Positions 28,326 through 40,138 of a stretch of 64,000 nt of DNA are shown piece by piece. The position numbers were made by a program, and so were the translations under genes. Under the pieces are notes generated by a model, which searched no databases, had not been told where the DNA came from, and saw only the letters and a program-made list of their open reading frames with translations. Source of the stretch: Silurus meridionalis (lineage: Eukaryota > Chordata > Actinopteri > Siluriformes > Siluridae). The stretch covers positions 32,891,463 through 32,955,462 of the forward strand of contig NC_060887.1 of NCBI RefSeq assembly GCF_014805685.1, written 5' to 3'. Position 1 is the stretch's first letter; every line of letters begins with the position of its first letter.

Positions 28326-28577
28326 TATTTAGTGGCACCGGTCTGTGGGTCAATTGGTACTGGGCCGCACAGAAAAAATACATAACTTACATTATTTCCA
28401 TTTTATTCATTATCTGATTCTGAAAAATGTTTTAAAATAACCGGATTCTCTCCATCTGTCTATGACTGGACAGGGCAGGTTTTTTGGCATGTTTGGCATG
28501 TTTTTTTGCCGGTTGTATTGTTTTATTTTGTTGTATTTATCCGCCACACCTTAAAGGCCGGTCCATGAAAATAGGTA
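28326..28577. repeat. hAT-like non-autonomous repeat fragment
   Basis: The string of phrases 'caccggtctgtgggtcaa', 'tactgggccgcacag', 'taaccggattctct', 'ctatgactggac', 'ggcatgtttggcatgttttt' and 'aaggccggtccatgaaaata' occurs in the order I know from a widespread vertebrate hAT-derived repeat. No clear terminal repeats or target duplication are visible, so the copy is partial. Confidence 0.45.
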
Positions 28578-28835
28578 CAGGAGAAATTGCTGTAGCTGGC
28601 CATGCCCTGAAACACATTCAGGTCCCTGGGGGCGCCTGGACAGGGCAGGCACCAAGTAATGTGGTACACCGTGCTCCTTCATGGCCAAATCCCCAGATCG
28701 TCCTATGTCAGGAATTTTTGGTCAATGCCCTCTTGGGGCTCGAACCAGAGTGCCACACAGGATCCCTAACTTGGGGAGTGCGCGACGCGATGTTCCGCTT
28801 CTGGGCCTCCTGGTGTGAGGTACTTGGTTGGGGTT
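28578..28835. other. GC-richer unassigned block
   Basis: This block is clearly less AT-rich than its flanks and contains CpG sites ('gtgcgcgacgcgatg'). It lies in a 148-codon open frame (28484-28930) whose first part comes from the hAT-like repeat. 'ctggacagggcagg' occurs at both 28466 and 28638, a 14-bp exact direct repeat. I do not recognise the sequence. It may be part of an unlisted transposon. Confidence 0.3.
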
Positions 28836-31222
28836 GGGGCAACTTTTTGATAAAGTTTATTGCCAATTTCTTTTTTTTTTACTGGACTGTACTTTTTTTG
28901 CTTCTCACTCACCAAAACCATTTAAAATAATACAAATAAAAGAATGCAGTCTGATACCCAGCAACACTCACTCTTCCCTTTCTCTGTCTCCTAGCTTCTG
29001 TCAGACACATTCAGGATTTCAACTCGATTTTTTTTCACTCTATTCAAGTGTTCTCTTCTATTATTTCTCAATTTTCCTCACACATGTATTTGGCCCGGAG
29101 CTGCAGCCTCTCTCCAAGGCTATTACAGCCTGTGGATAAAAAGAGGCCCAGAAGAAATGGACCTACGGTCCAGGGATCAAACCCTGCTGATGGCCCAGTC
29201 AGCCAACAGGATGAGGCTGTTTAGACCCAATTTCAGGCTGAGGGGGAAATTGCAGGTTGTGGCAAGGTAAATTACATGTTTGACTACATTACTTAATTGG
29301 GATGGCAGTGCACAGTGGCTATATTTAGTGGCACAGCCCAACCTGACCTGTCATCCTTCGCTAGCACAGAACGAGCTCATTACTCTTATTTATTTCTTTT
29401 GCCTTTAATTGCGTTTTGCTTCCCTGGATGAAGTACAAATAGCCCTCAATATTTCATGGCAGCCTGGGAGCCGGCAGTGAGGACTATGAATCTTTCAGCA
29501 GAGGTGCATTCCGTGTCTGCTGCATGGTGAATTATTCAAGGCTGCTGATGAACTGTGAAGAGAGCAAAAGAGAGGTAGAAAAGGAGAGCACCGCAGAGAG
29601 CAATAGTGTGAAAGACTGATAGATAAAAGATAGAGTGAGAGGAGATAATGATGGGACCTAGTGAAAGAATTAGTAAATGGACAAACACATCATGCAAAAG
29701 GTTCTCAGTGTTTTTTTTGCACCATTGCTTTATATGCGCCATTATTTTCTCTCGCTACTTTTACAGCATAAAGTCACTCTTCTCCGTGCTTCCTTTTTCG
29801 TTGTAATCATAAATTACTCAGTTAATTAGCTGATTTTATAGAAGGTGACCAGAGGTTAATTGTTCAAAGGCAGTAACTAGCCAACAGGAGGAAAGAAAAA
29901 TAGCTTTGATAGACACAGAGGCAGACAAGGAATTTAAATTTTTCGATCAAGGCCGATGTTGAAGGACTTTACTGTCTCGTTGGGACTCATTTATCAAGCT
30001 GGTTATGAATGAATTTATTCATAAATCATCCACAGGAGCATTTACAAATGCAACAAATGTTGTATTTTAAAAATTCGAACTAGTTTGTTTTCAACAAGTG
30101 CTCCAGAGATTGTGAAAATTTACATTTAAGTAAAATGCAAACTTAAATTTACAGACTTCGAATCATAGAACCTGGGATGAGTTATTATAATTGTATATGT
30201 GCTGTCATCACCTATTTATAACGCAGTGAAAGAACATTATTCAAAGCAAATACATAAATAAAGATGCAGACTAGCTATGCAATTTGGAGAATTGAAGAAT
30301 CTGCACCTCGTAAAGAAAGAGAAGCAGTGTGTGTATGGCTGCTATTGCAGGATGCACTGCAATGGCTGAGCTGCAATAATGGAAGATTTAGTAATGTATA
30401 AATATATATGTTTTGAGCAACACTAAACCTTTAAATCTGCTGTGCTTGGTAATTTACAGTTGCTTGAAATGTTTATCAACATACACGAGTACAAAAAAAT
30501 ATCAGCGTTACTAAAACTTTTGCAAATCTGGCAAGAAATTTTAGATGAGTTTGGTCAACAAAAAGACTTATTAAAATAAATGATAATAAGACCATTATAT
30601 CTAATCAACTGCTCCTATTCTATACATTCTTTCACACCACTACTTTGCTAACAATATCACTCTTTCCTTTAACCGAGTCTACACCAATCCCTCGCTTCCT
30701 TTTTCTTTTTCTCTGTATATCTTAAAAACTTGAGCTTTTGAGCTCACCTGTGACATTTCAAAGGCTTCTTGTTCTCATGTAGACTTTGCAGACTCTTTCC
30801 TCAAAACTTGTCTGTTGCTTATCCAAGTCATCTCCTGGAGGAGAGACAGTCAAAAGTGAGGAACAAACCATGGCCATGTAGCCAGCATTCTAAAAAAAAG
30901 TACTCAATAATACGTACTTCTGAAAACACATAGACAGAGGAAATGCCCTAAATACACATACAGAACTCCTGGGAAAGCAAACATGCTATATGCTTGATGT
31001 TTAAAAGGTTAAATGGTTGATAGACAAATTATAAATGCAGACACATATAGATGTACTGCTTTTCTAACAGGTTGTGCAAGACAGTCTGGTTTTGGATGTC
31101 TTGGCATTTTACGTAAAATATAACGCAACATCAAAGCAAATATATTCTTTACTAAGTGCAGTGGGATCTTTTAAGCCTAGATGTCCTCTTTATTAATGGA
31201 ATACAGAAATCAATATTACACA
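28836..31222. other. Unique AT-rich sequence; candidate conserved stretch at about 29370-29560
   Basis: About 29370-29560 matches no repeat I know and contains 'gcctttaattgcgtttt' and 'catggcagcctgggagcc'. The remainder is unremarkable. There is no exon with supportable coding content. Confidence 0.3.
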
Positions 31223-31570
31223 AAAACGATGGGTTACTTAACATAATCCCGGGTTCTTTGATAACAGAGTGAGGTGTTTCACTATGGGAATCACTTTGGG
31301 CGTGACCAACTACAGAAGCTCCTATGACACCGGGTCTGTCTTGACAGACAGGTCGACCTGAGCCACCTTTATTCCTCAGGTCGACCCCTTACAATATCAT
31401 TGCAGCGAGATTTCTTCCTGTCTCTGTGCAAGAAGGGAAGTACTGGTGAAACACCTCACTCTGTTATCAAAGAACCCGGGATTACGTTAAGTAACCCATC
31501 GTTTTGCTCGGTGTTTAACTATATGAGATACAGACCACTCCCGGATTGCACGTGATCCCTCTATACCCAA

Positions 31571-32252
31571 TCACATGGGTTCTGGCTGTCTGGCTCCCAG
31601 CACCACATGTGCCAAGGATGACTCAGACACATCCAGTCTATAAAACCGCACAAAAGTGTGTGGCGTAGCCCAACCAGCCGCCACACAAATTTTCTGAACA
31701 AAAATTCCCCTAAGTAGGGCCCATGATGTCGCCATCCCCCTAGTAGAGTGGGCCCTGAGAACCTCTGCTTTCATATGCTAGCGATATAGCCTCAACAATT
31801 CAGTGGGACAGCTGCTGTCTCAACAATGGCTTCCCCTTGTGAGGAGCAGCCCAAAACACAAACAGCTGGTCATTCTTCCTGAAGCCTGCTGTTCTCCTGA
31901 CATACGTATGGAGAGCCCGCACTGGGCATAAGAAACTCAACCTCTCCTCCTCCCGAGAAGAGCATGGAGGAGGGTGAAAAGCCAAAAGTTCTGCAACGGG
32001 ACATCTATAAGAAGAATCCACCTCTTTAGGTACAAAAGCTTGGTTAGGGCGAAAGGAAACTTTTGTGAGCCCTGGGGCCAACTGTAAACAGGATGGACTG
32101 ACAGATAGGGCTTGCAGCTTGCTCACATGCTTAGCTGTCACTAGAGCTACAAGCAGCACCGTCTTAAGAGAGAGAAATTTCAACCCTATGCCATCGACCG
32201 GCTCGAAATGGTGTTGAGAAAGGGCCTCCAAGACCAAGACCACTCTCCGCAT
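31571..32252 (-). pseudogene. DIRS tyrosine recombinase, broken into two frames
   Basis: The first part (32252-31800) contains HVSKLQALSVS, then FVPKEVDSSYRCP, CPVRALHTYVRRTAGFR and PHKGKPLLRQQLSHW-like sequence, typical of DIRS recombinases. The second part (31774-31571) has AHSTRGMATSWALLRG with the H-x-x-R pair, then AGWATPHTFVRFYRLDVS with the candidate catalytic Tyr. A frameshift or stop between 31800 and 31775 separates them. The catalytic residues of the second part look intact, but the protein as a whole is not. Confidence 0.8.
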
Positions 32253-32254
32253 CT

Positions 32255-32575
32255 TTGATTGCTCGCTCTCTCTATGAGGAGCATATCAGATAATCGTCTA
32301 TATAAGACAAAATTCGTATCCCGTTGTTTTTCAACGGTAAAAGAGCCGCTTCCACACATTTGCTGAAAGTTTTCGGAGCGAGAGACAGTCCGAACAGAAT
32401 GGTTTGAAACTCGTAGGCAGTGCCTCTGTGTGTATTTGTACATCCTCTGATGGATGGACGCCATTAATCTTTGGATTTTGCCAGGCAGCGAAATTTGAGA
32501 GGGGGCAGAAATAGAGCGCTGATTCGGATGGAGGTGGTAGGCCACTGAGGGCTCCACCGCTGGGGGTCCGGTCAA
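32255..32575 (-). pseudogene. DIRS reverse transcriptase fragment with YIDD motif
   Basis: Read on the minus strand, one frame gives FGLSLAPKTFSKCVEAAL and then GIRILSYIDDYLI. This contains the YIDD form of the polymerase active site, with the metal-binding aspartates present near 32293-32304. A stop follows soon after, and the thumb and RNase H regions are deleted. The 129-codon frame listed for this interval is a shadow in another frame. Confidence 0.75.
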
Positions 32576-32599
32576 CCCCAGCTATTCCATCCCTTGAAT

Positions 32600-33480
32600 C
32601 TCCAGCTTAGAGCACCCTTTCGCGGGAAGCTTGCTCTTGAAGGGGCTACACTAATAATGAGACATCACCTTCATGTAAGCCGGCACGGCTTAGGAGCTGT
32701 CTAGCAGCAGGTTGAGCAGGCGGCAGCCTTTACCCGTCATAAAAGTCTCTCACAGCTCCCTCCATGTCCTGGGCCGCGGGCCAAGCTAGCCCTAGCTTAG
32801 CCGTGGCTCACTTGCATACCTTGTGCAGGTTACCTTTCATCTGCAAGGCTGCGTCGCCTGCGCTCTGGGGTCTTGACTGTTGGGCCGGGAAGGGACCACT
32901 GTCATCCTCATCCTCGTCCTCCATATCCAAGTCGAGGAGGTCAGAGTTCACATCACCCTCTGCATCTTTGTCGCATGGTCGTTCCTCTTCCTCCGCGAGG
33001 AGGTTATTTAAGAGGTGGCATGACCAACGATTCAGCCTCCATCAAGTTGTTCAACGGCTGTAGACTTTGTTGTGGCGCCGGACAGACATGGGTCTTACTG
33101 GCTAGCCACCACCACTCTCAGCCGTCTCTCCAAAACTTTCACCGGCATTTACGTGCAGTGAAGTATGCTTGCGGGTCTTTGAGCGATGTTTGATCGTGTT
33201 TCGGGCCCATGCACGCGATGCACATTGGGTGAGGGTCCCTGCCCGAGATAGTTGCTTCACATGATGATGGACACGGGTGGGATGCAACCTCCCTGATCCT
33301 CGACTCATTCCCTTTGGTAGGGGGATGACCGTCGTCATGGCTGAGTACAGAAAAAAATCGAGACTCGTCACAACACGTTAGTCTGCCGATGTTCGCAGGG
33401 TAGTGAGCCCTCCGAAGGCTTCGCCTTGACGCATTAAGCCTGTAGTTAGCTTATGCTACTAAGTCCCTACTGAGTAATTT
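32600..33480 (-). pseudogene. DIRS gag-like region, heavily broken
   Basis: Minus-strand pieces upstream of the RT include a Cys/His cluster (PMCIACMGPKH) like that in fish DIRS gag proteins, followed by acidic and Pro/Arg-rich stretches. Stops and shifts interrupt every frame. The assignment rests on position and this motif. Confidence 0.55.
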
Positions 33481-33806
33481 AATACTCGGCAGGTCAGAAA
33501 AAGGAATAGCTCGCTGTGATGCAAACACTATACCGAGTTTCGCAATGTTGCTCAGCACGATCCTGTATGACTGGTCTCGCGTTCCGTGGCGGAATCCAAT
33601 GACAGCCCGCACGATGAACAGTTAAGCAAAAACCAGCCGGGAACTGGATGTGCCGAGAGAGCTTAACGTAGTCCCTCATGGGAAGAAAGCACGAATAATA
33701 TTGTAAGGGGTCGACCTGAGGAATAAAGGTGGGGCGGAGCCTGATCTCAGGTCGACCTAGGAGCTTCCGTAGTTGGTCACACCCAAAGCGATTCCCATAT
33801 TAAAAC

Positions 33807-35317
33807 ACAGAGCAAAGTTAGAAAAAGAACAGATATTACATTACATTACAGACATTCTTCATGACAGACAAAATTATATCATCACTAGGTTTTAATAATG
33901 ACAAGCTTGATCTGGATGATGTCTTGTTTCCTTAAAATGATGACTTCTGTTTTCTGTATATTTCATGAGACACTGATGCCAATGCAGCATCTAAATTGTG
34001 ACATATTTTAAAGCTAGTCAGCTAATTGCTTTGAAGTGAGAGTAGTAACTCTTGGCCAATATCATAACACTTCAACCAAGATCATCATTGATTATTTACT
34101 GACAAAATCACCATCTTTTTCTATTCCTATTTTCATGTTTCTTTTTGGAGACATGGTTGAGCCTTAAGGTGGGGATCGATTAGAGAATGATTCTCAATGC
34201 ATCTCAAGTCACAGTTTCGACACATCTTTACATTTTTCCTCATTAAATAAAGTAACAAGTTATTTATCATCTGTTTTACTTCATCTCAATGAATCACAGC
34301 TGTGTAGAGAAAAGATGACATTGGATTTTCAAGCTGCATAGCTTAATGTTTTTGATTCTACACAGTTGTGGAATTAGCTGAATTTAGAAAAAATATGTTA
34401 AAGAATCTGTTGAGAATTGACTTTATTAATAATAGATTTTTTTGCTTTACTTGCATCGATGCAGATTTTTTAAAGAATGCATTATACAAAGGTTTATTTT
34501 TTAACCTGGATTATTTGCTATAGTGTTGTAATAGTAGTAGTAGTAGTTTGGAGTTTAACTGTTACTGTTCTTTTAGTAAATAGGGTAAATTCTCCCAATT
34601 GTAACATCGAACATTTAGATCGCTTATGAACTGTAAAGCTAAAAAAATATAAGGAAATAAAATGCTTAAATTTGTGTTCTTGTCCTTTTCTAAGTATTAT
34701 TCAGTGGTGGACCATGCATTTTATACCTATGCTTTCATTGGTGCCCAACATAAATCAATTCACTTCCTAATACCAGCATTATGATACCACAGCTATAGAA
34801 ACCATCAATATAATAGAGAAACACATTATAACAGAGTGTTGCATCACAGACAGATATCTCATTCAGGGAGAATAAATGCCATTACTAAAGCAAAACAGAA
34901 TGAACACAGAATTCAGTAAGTCTCCTTTCACTGCAGTCAGAGCTACACTGCCTGCATACATCATTTCTAGCTGAGCATCAATATAACCTCATAAATGCAT
35001 TTTTCCATGCATTCTGCTTTTCCCGTGGATTAGAGAAAAAGGCAAATTGTGTGTTTTTGTGCAAATTCTACAGGAATGAAAATGCAAAAGTATAAATGGT
35101 TCATAAAAAAGCTTGACAACTGTTTTGAATTGTTTTGGCCGACCTTTCCTAACGATGTCCAAGTCTGTCTTGGGCATCGTCCTTGTAATTGTATCTGCAA
35201 CCAAATAAATTTTCTTCTCTGTCAGCCATTGATGAATGTAAATCCACATGAATATATTTTACATATTTGCAGTTTGCTACAGACCCAGACTAGTGTGCTC
35301 TTTGACCATCCATTGAA
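33807..35317. other. AT-rich sequence without a recognisable gene
   Basis: No repeat or exon is recognised. A short (TAG)n run sits near 34530. Confidence 0.4.
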
Positions 35318-35640
35318 AAAGCGTGAAAATGCTGGCAATATTAGATGCTTTCTAGATGGCCCTAAAGTGGCCAATGTGAAATCTGATTGGTTAAAGCAAC
35401 AGCTTCAAGCAACATGGCTTGGAAGCGATAGGGTGCCTGTGTTCACAGTAAAGGCTCAAGGCAGACAGATAACTTTGACCTCAGCAACATGTGATGTGAC
35501 AGCTAAAATCTGTTTGGATGGAAGCTCAAATCGAAACTTACAAACTTATGACCTATCGAAATGCTATGAAAGGAAGAGAATGGACAATTGGGAAAATGTA
35601 ATAAAAATTCATAGACAAAGTAAAAATCAAATGTAAGTCA
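35318..35640 (+). repeat. Unnamed interspersed repeat, copy 1
   Basis: It is related to 44064-44345: both read 'gaaaaatgctg'-like, then 'tgaaatctgattggttaaag' with near-identical flanks, and later 'aatgctatgaaagg' against 'aacgctacgaaat'. The copy sits in a 195-codon open frame (35049-35636) encoding VANVKSDWLKQQLQATWLGS. I recall similar fish repeat sequence but cannot name the class. The frame is long for this AT-rich window, but its repeat origin argues against a host gene. Confidence 0.5.
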
Positions 35641-35814
35641 GTTATTATTATAGAGTTTAGGCCAGCAGAGAATGTGCTGATGGCCCATCACTGGTATTAA
35701 TAATTCTGAGTTAAAAAAATAGGAAACTATACTTGCCTATATTCAGTAATTTGAAGACAGGTGTCATGTGTTGTGATGCTAATGACAGACATTCTTTAAT
35801 ATCTAAACCTGGGT

Positions 35815-36819
35815 AGTTTTCTTATCTGTCTTCTTCTCTTCCTCTTCTTCTTCTATCGGCTGCTCCCATTAGAGGTCACACACCTGCATGACTTGCCTCA
35901 CCACATCCATAAACCTCCTTCTTGGTCTACCTCTTTTCCTCCTTACTGGTGGCTCCATCCTCAGCATTCTCCTACTGATGTACCCCATGTCCCTCCTCTG
36001 CACATGTCCAAACCATCTCAATTGTGCTTTCTTCACCTTGTTTCCAATACAGCTTACATAAACTGTCCCTCTAATAAACCTGTTTCTAATCCTGTCCATA
36101 CTCGTCACTCCCAACGAAAACCTCTTCAGCTCTGCTACCTCCAGCTCCACCTCCTGTCTTTTACTCAATGCCACTGTCTCTAAACCATACAACATCGCAG
36201 GTCTCACCACAGTCCTATAAACTTTCCCTTTCACTCTTGCAGATACCCTTCTATAACAAATCACTCCTGTCACTCTTCTCCATCCACTCCACCCTGCCTG
36301 CACTCTTTTCTTCACTTTTCTAACACACTCTCCATTACTTTCCACCTTTACCACCTCTTCTCCCTGCAACTGCACCACTCCACTGCCCTTCCTCTCATTT
36401 ACGCACATGTACTCTGTCTTACTCCTACTGACTTTCATTCCCCTTCTCTCCAGCAAGTACCTCCACCTCTCCAGGCTCTTCTCAACCTGCTCCCTACTCT
36501 CGAAACAAATCACAATATCATCTGCAAACATCATAGTCCATGGAGACTCCTGTGTGACCTCGTCTGTCAATCTGTCCATCACCACTGCAAACAGAAAAGG
36601 GCTCAGAGCTGATCCTTGATGCAGTCCAACCTCCATCTTGAACCAGTCTGTCATTCCTACTGCACACTTCCCTGCTGTCACACTGTCCTTATACATGTCC
36701 TGCACCACCCTCACATACTTCTCTGCCACACCTGACTTCCTCATACAATACCATAACTTCTCTCTCGGCACCCTGTCGTACACTTTCTCTAAATTCACAA
36801 ACACAGTTTTCTTATCTGT
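35815..36819 (-). mobile_element. 5'-truncated RTE-like LINE with perfect 15-bp target duplication
   Basis: The insertion 35830-36804 is flanked by the exact direct repeat agttttcttatctgt (35815-35829 and 36805-36819). The 3' end, on the left, is a (GAA)n-type tail next to 'cccattagaggtc', as in the copies at 56847 and 58562. A microsatellite-like 3' tail with 5' truncation fits RTE/BovB-type LINEs. An intact target duplication implies a fairly recent insertion. Confidence 0.85.
35869..36804 (-). pseudogene. LINE reverse transcriptase, 5'-truncated but still open
   Basis: About 311 codons remain open. The frame starts inside the RT palm (VFVNLEKVYDRVPREKLW) and has GLHQGSALSPFLFAVVMD and the active site MMFADDIVIC. 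It then shows the C-terminal landmarks AMLYGLETVAL, RWFGHVQRRD and KRGRPRRRFMDVV. The expected 'F.YLGS..Q' block between VVKVE and SNGEC is missing, an in-frame deletion. The RT fingers and the endonuclease are lost through 5' truncation. The first codons of the open frame (before VFVN) come from flanking DNA and the target duplication. The overall layout resembles RTE/BovB RTs; the exact clade is not certain. Confidence 0.85.
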
Positions 36820-36880
36820 AAACATGACTAATTAGAATTAACACCTAATTCAGTTTAATAGAATGTTAAGACCCTCAAGC

Positions 36881-36920
<40 letters not shown>

Positions 36921-39243
36921 AAAAAACCTTGTATTATTGCTGAAGCGGCAGCACAATAAAAAGGATTTAGGACCTTATAAGATATGCATTATATTCCATG
37001 AGGTAGACCGAGATGAAACATCTTAATTTAAAGGAGTACTTCCACCCAAAATTGCTAACACGGCTAAGTATAAATCTAAGCTAGTGGGACCAGTTAGCAG
37101 CAGCTCATCTGAATAATGTTAATGGGACCCGGAAGGTTTGCTTTCATTACTTGTAAGTTCGACCTTTTTTTTTGGATGCTTTGCTTTATCGTTCGGATCC
37201 AGATGACTGTGAAAAATGTATTTTCAGGTAGAACGCTTTTACTATTAAGGCAACATATGTTCTGTGTCATTTAGTTCTACAGGGAAGTGGACCTGGATTT
37301 TTGTCAAGACGATCAGATTTAGTATGAGTTTGGCATGAACACATTTGAATGGCCTTCATAACCTGGATTTTTTTATTTATTTAAAATTAAAATTTGAATT
37401 TTATTATAATATTTAGAAACAAAAATGGAAAAGACAAGAAAACAAAGAAAAAGACTTTCACCATTTATCTTCATTTCAATCTTTACAACCTGGAATTTTT
37501 AGAAAGGGAAAAAAAGACCTTCACCATTGATCAGTTAATAGTCTGAAGCCAGGCTATCTTGTTCTGTGTCTTGTTCAATTTTCTAAGATCAAATAAAGCC
37601 AATTGTTCAAAGTCTCTCAAAGCAAATGCCTTAACCACTCATGTGAAATGCATTTGTTGGTGGATTTAAACAGTTGTTCAAGGCAGCATTAATTATACAC
37701 AGAAGAAAAAGTGCATCTCTTTTCTTATCGCCTGTCTCACCCAAAGATCAAGAGGCATCCATCTTTCTATTTTCATCCACTCTACTTTCTTGTTAATGCA
37801 GTCTTAAAGACGTTTTCCCCCCTTCAAGACTAAAGAGTCACATCAGAGGACAATGCTATCGGTAACTGGAATGGGATGACACATCAGCAATAATTCAGCC
37901 CCACCAATACCATGATCTGGAGGAGAAAATAGAAGTGAATTGTGTGCAGAACATGATTAAGATGGAAGAGGCAATTACCTCCATCCCTGATGGGCAACCT
38001 GTGCCGATTTTACACACGGTACCTCAGTAAAGGCTGCTGTAATGACATGTCTAAGTACTGCACTATTGTGTCATTATGGTATATTAAGTGGTTGGGTCTC
38101 CAAATTTCAATCTGCTCCCATTACCATTAAAATTGAAAGAAGAGAATGTCAAGAAAAGCAGATCTGGAAAGAAAACAGTAGTAGTTACCCTTTTACTTTT
38201 ACGTTTACTTTGTCACTAAAATGTTTTCATGTAAAGTATTAAGGATAACATTAGCAATACCTTCACACTTTATTTTACATCTACATTGGTTCTGTGTACT
38301 GCTTGAAACTTCACTGCCATTCACTGTATTATTACTGCAGTGCATTGAGTTTTTTGCACATGTGCACTTTATTTAATCCTGTGTGCAGGTCCACGTATAT
38401 CTTTTGTAGCACCTTGATCCTTGAGGAATGTGTTTTTTTAATCCATGGTGTACTGTACCAGCTGTATATGTTAAAAATAACTAGACAAAACACTTGCCTT
38501 GACTAATGTTACAATCTGTATCGTCTTAACATTCGTACTATATCTGGATTTGAACCTAAAGAGGGCGTGGCCAAAACTAAAACAAGTATTTATTATTTTT
38601 GCCTTATTTTATTTAATACAGACTCCAGCACTATGCTATGGGAAACACTTAAAAACATTAGCACACTGTCAAATCTACAGTGTGTTGTGTACACAATAAT
38701 GCACTAAATGTTATTATTTTTAGATGATATTTCCTCTCTCTGATGATTTCTGTGCTAAAAGTACTCAGTGCCGCTAGGCAGAACAGCATGAGCGTTTCAT
38801 TTGGCAAGTGACGCTGAAGGATACATGGCTTTCCAGGTGTGTTTCAGGTCTTTTCAGAGCCTCTGATCTAATGTTCCCTCATTGCTCCTGTCTTTGTTTG
38901 CAGCAAAATCATAGCATAATGGAGGCGTGGTCCACAAATTGCTGCTGTTGTGCTGAAAAGAACAAGACCTCCATGATAGTTACCACAGGCGAAGAGATAT
39001 AACAAGATAAGGGTAAACAGCATAAGCCATGCAATTTGCATATTTAGCAGCTCCCAATATTGCAGAAACTGATCAACAGTGTGCACTACAATAGCTGATG
39101 AAGCAATACAAGTAAGACAGCAGAACAGAAAGAGACAAGAATCTGTGAGCCAGTTGATAAATAGTGTATTGCTATATGAGATAAGGGATAAACATAAATG
39201 CTACTCCTTCATAATAAATGAATAAATACAGATATACTGTATA
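36820..39243. other. Unique sequence with a (CA)n run and candidate conserved stretches
   Basis: (CA)n lies at 36884-36916. About 37850-38050 ('cagcaataattcagcccc', 'gaggcaattacctcc') and 38880-39010 match no repeat I know and look non-random. No gene is recognised. Confidence 0.35.
36884..36916. repeat. (CA)n microsatellite
   Basis: About 16 CA units followed by an A run. Confidence 0.97.
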
Positions 39244-40078
39244 CAGTGAGGAAAATAAGTATTTGAACACCCTGCTATTTTGCAAGTTCTCCCACTTAGA
39301 AATTATGGAGGGGTCTGAAATTGTCATCGTAGGTGCATGTCCACTGTAAGAGACATAATCTAAAAAAAAAATCCAGAAATCACAATGTATGATTTTTTAA
39401 ACTATTTATTTGTATCATACAGCTGCAAATAAGTATCTGAACACCTGAGAAAGTCAATGTTAAGATTTGGTACAGTATTCTTTGTTTGCAATTACAGAGG
39501 TCAAACATTTCCTGTAGTTTTTTACCTGGTTTGCACACACTGCAGGAGGGATTTTGGCACACTCCACCACACATATCTTCAATGCTCCACCACACAGATC
39601 TTCTCTAGATCAGTCAGGTTTCTGGCCTGTCGCTGAGAAACACGGAGTTTGAGCTCCCTCCAAAGATTGGGTTTAGGTCTGGAGACTGGCTAGGCCACGC
39701 CAGAACCTTGATATGCTTCTTACAGAGCCACTCCTGTTGAGCTCAGTAGCTCCTACTTTTATACCAAAGACTGTTGAAAGAACATTTACTTATAATGTTA
39801 TTCTCCAGTGCTCATGTTAGTTCTCACTCTCCAGTGTACTCTTGATGTCACCCAAATGAGGATGGGTTCCCCTTTTGAGTCTGGTTCCTTTCAAGGTTTC
39901 TTCCTCATTACATCTAAGGGAGTTTTTCCTTGCCACAGTCGCCATGGCTTGCTCATCAGGGATAAATGCACACCATTCACTCTGACTGTTGATTTCTGTA
40001 AAGCTGCTTTGAGACAATGTCTGTGAAAAGCGCTATAGAAATAAACTTGACTTGACTTGTTCAAATACTTATTTTCCT

Positions 40079-40083
<5 letters not shown>
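39244..40083 (-). mobile_element. Deleted Tc1 element interrupted by another repeat
   Basis: The left terminus 'cagtgaggaaaataagtatt' follows a TA at 39242-39243 and is a well-known fish Tc1 end. The minus strand keeps the last transposase codons in degenerate form ([19 protein letters not shown]). Further right is a DDE-region remnant around 39660-39730, where the antisense of '[11 protein letters not shown]' is still visible as 'tgggtttaggtctggagact'. The right terminus is short ('caaatacttattttccttac', 40063-40082). A separate repeat (39790-40062) fills the interior, so most of the transposase is gone. Confidence 0.75.
39790..40062 (+). repeat. Common teleost interspersed repeat, nested in the Tc1 remnant
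   Basis: Landmarks are 'gatgggttccccttttgagt', 'ggtttcttcctcatta', 'gggagtttttccttgcca' and 'agctgctttgagacaatgtc', then 'agcgctatagaaataaac'. Inverse copies lie at 12296-12450 and 41998-42280. It is abundant in fish; I do not assign its class. Confidence 0.75.

Positions 40084-40134
<51 letters not shown>
40084..40134. repeat. (TA)n microsatellite
   Basis: About 25 TA units lie between the Tc1 remnant and the next DNA element. They hide any target duplication of either. Confidence 0.95.

Positions 40135-40136
<2 letters not shown>

Positions 40137-40138
<2 letters not shown>

Larger units (their letters stand above)
31223..33806 (-). mobile_element. Internally deleted DIRS-type retrotransposon with inverted terminal repeats
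   Basis: About 31275-31400 and 33700-33798 are inverted copies of each other. The shared reading runs from 'atgggaatc' through 'gtgaccaactac' to 'cctcaggtcgacccctta'. The left end also has a palindrome: 31223-31275 and 31446-31506 form arms of about 55 bp around a 170-bp loop. On the minus strand the order is gag-like sequence, reverse transcriptase, then tyrosine recombinase, as in DIRS elements. RNase H and the middle are missing: the RT is joined to the recombinase near 32250. The length is about 2.6 kb, against about 5-6 kb for complete fish DIRS copies. Confidence 0.85.

Noticed and set aside
28484..28930. 148-codon open frame as a gene
   Set aside because: Its first part derives from a hAT-like repeat and I see no domain. 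Kept only as an unassigned GC-rich block.
32764..33193. Plus-strand Ser/Pro-rich frames of about 100 codons
   Set aside because: They are antisense to the DIRS gag-like region.
35893..36619. Plus-strand frames of 60-96 codons
   Set aside because: They are antisense to the LINE reverse transcriptase.
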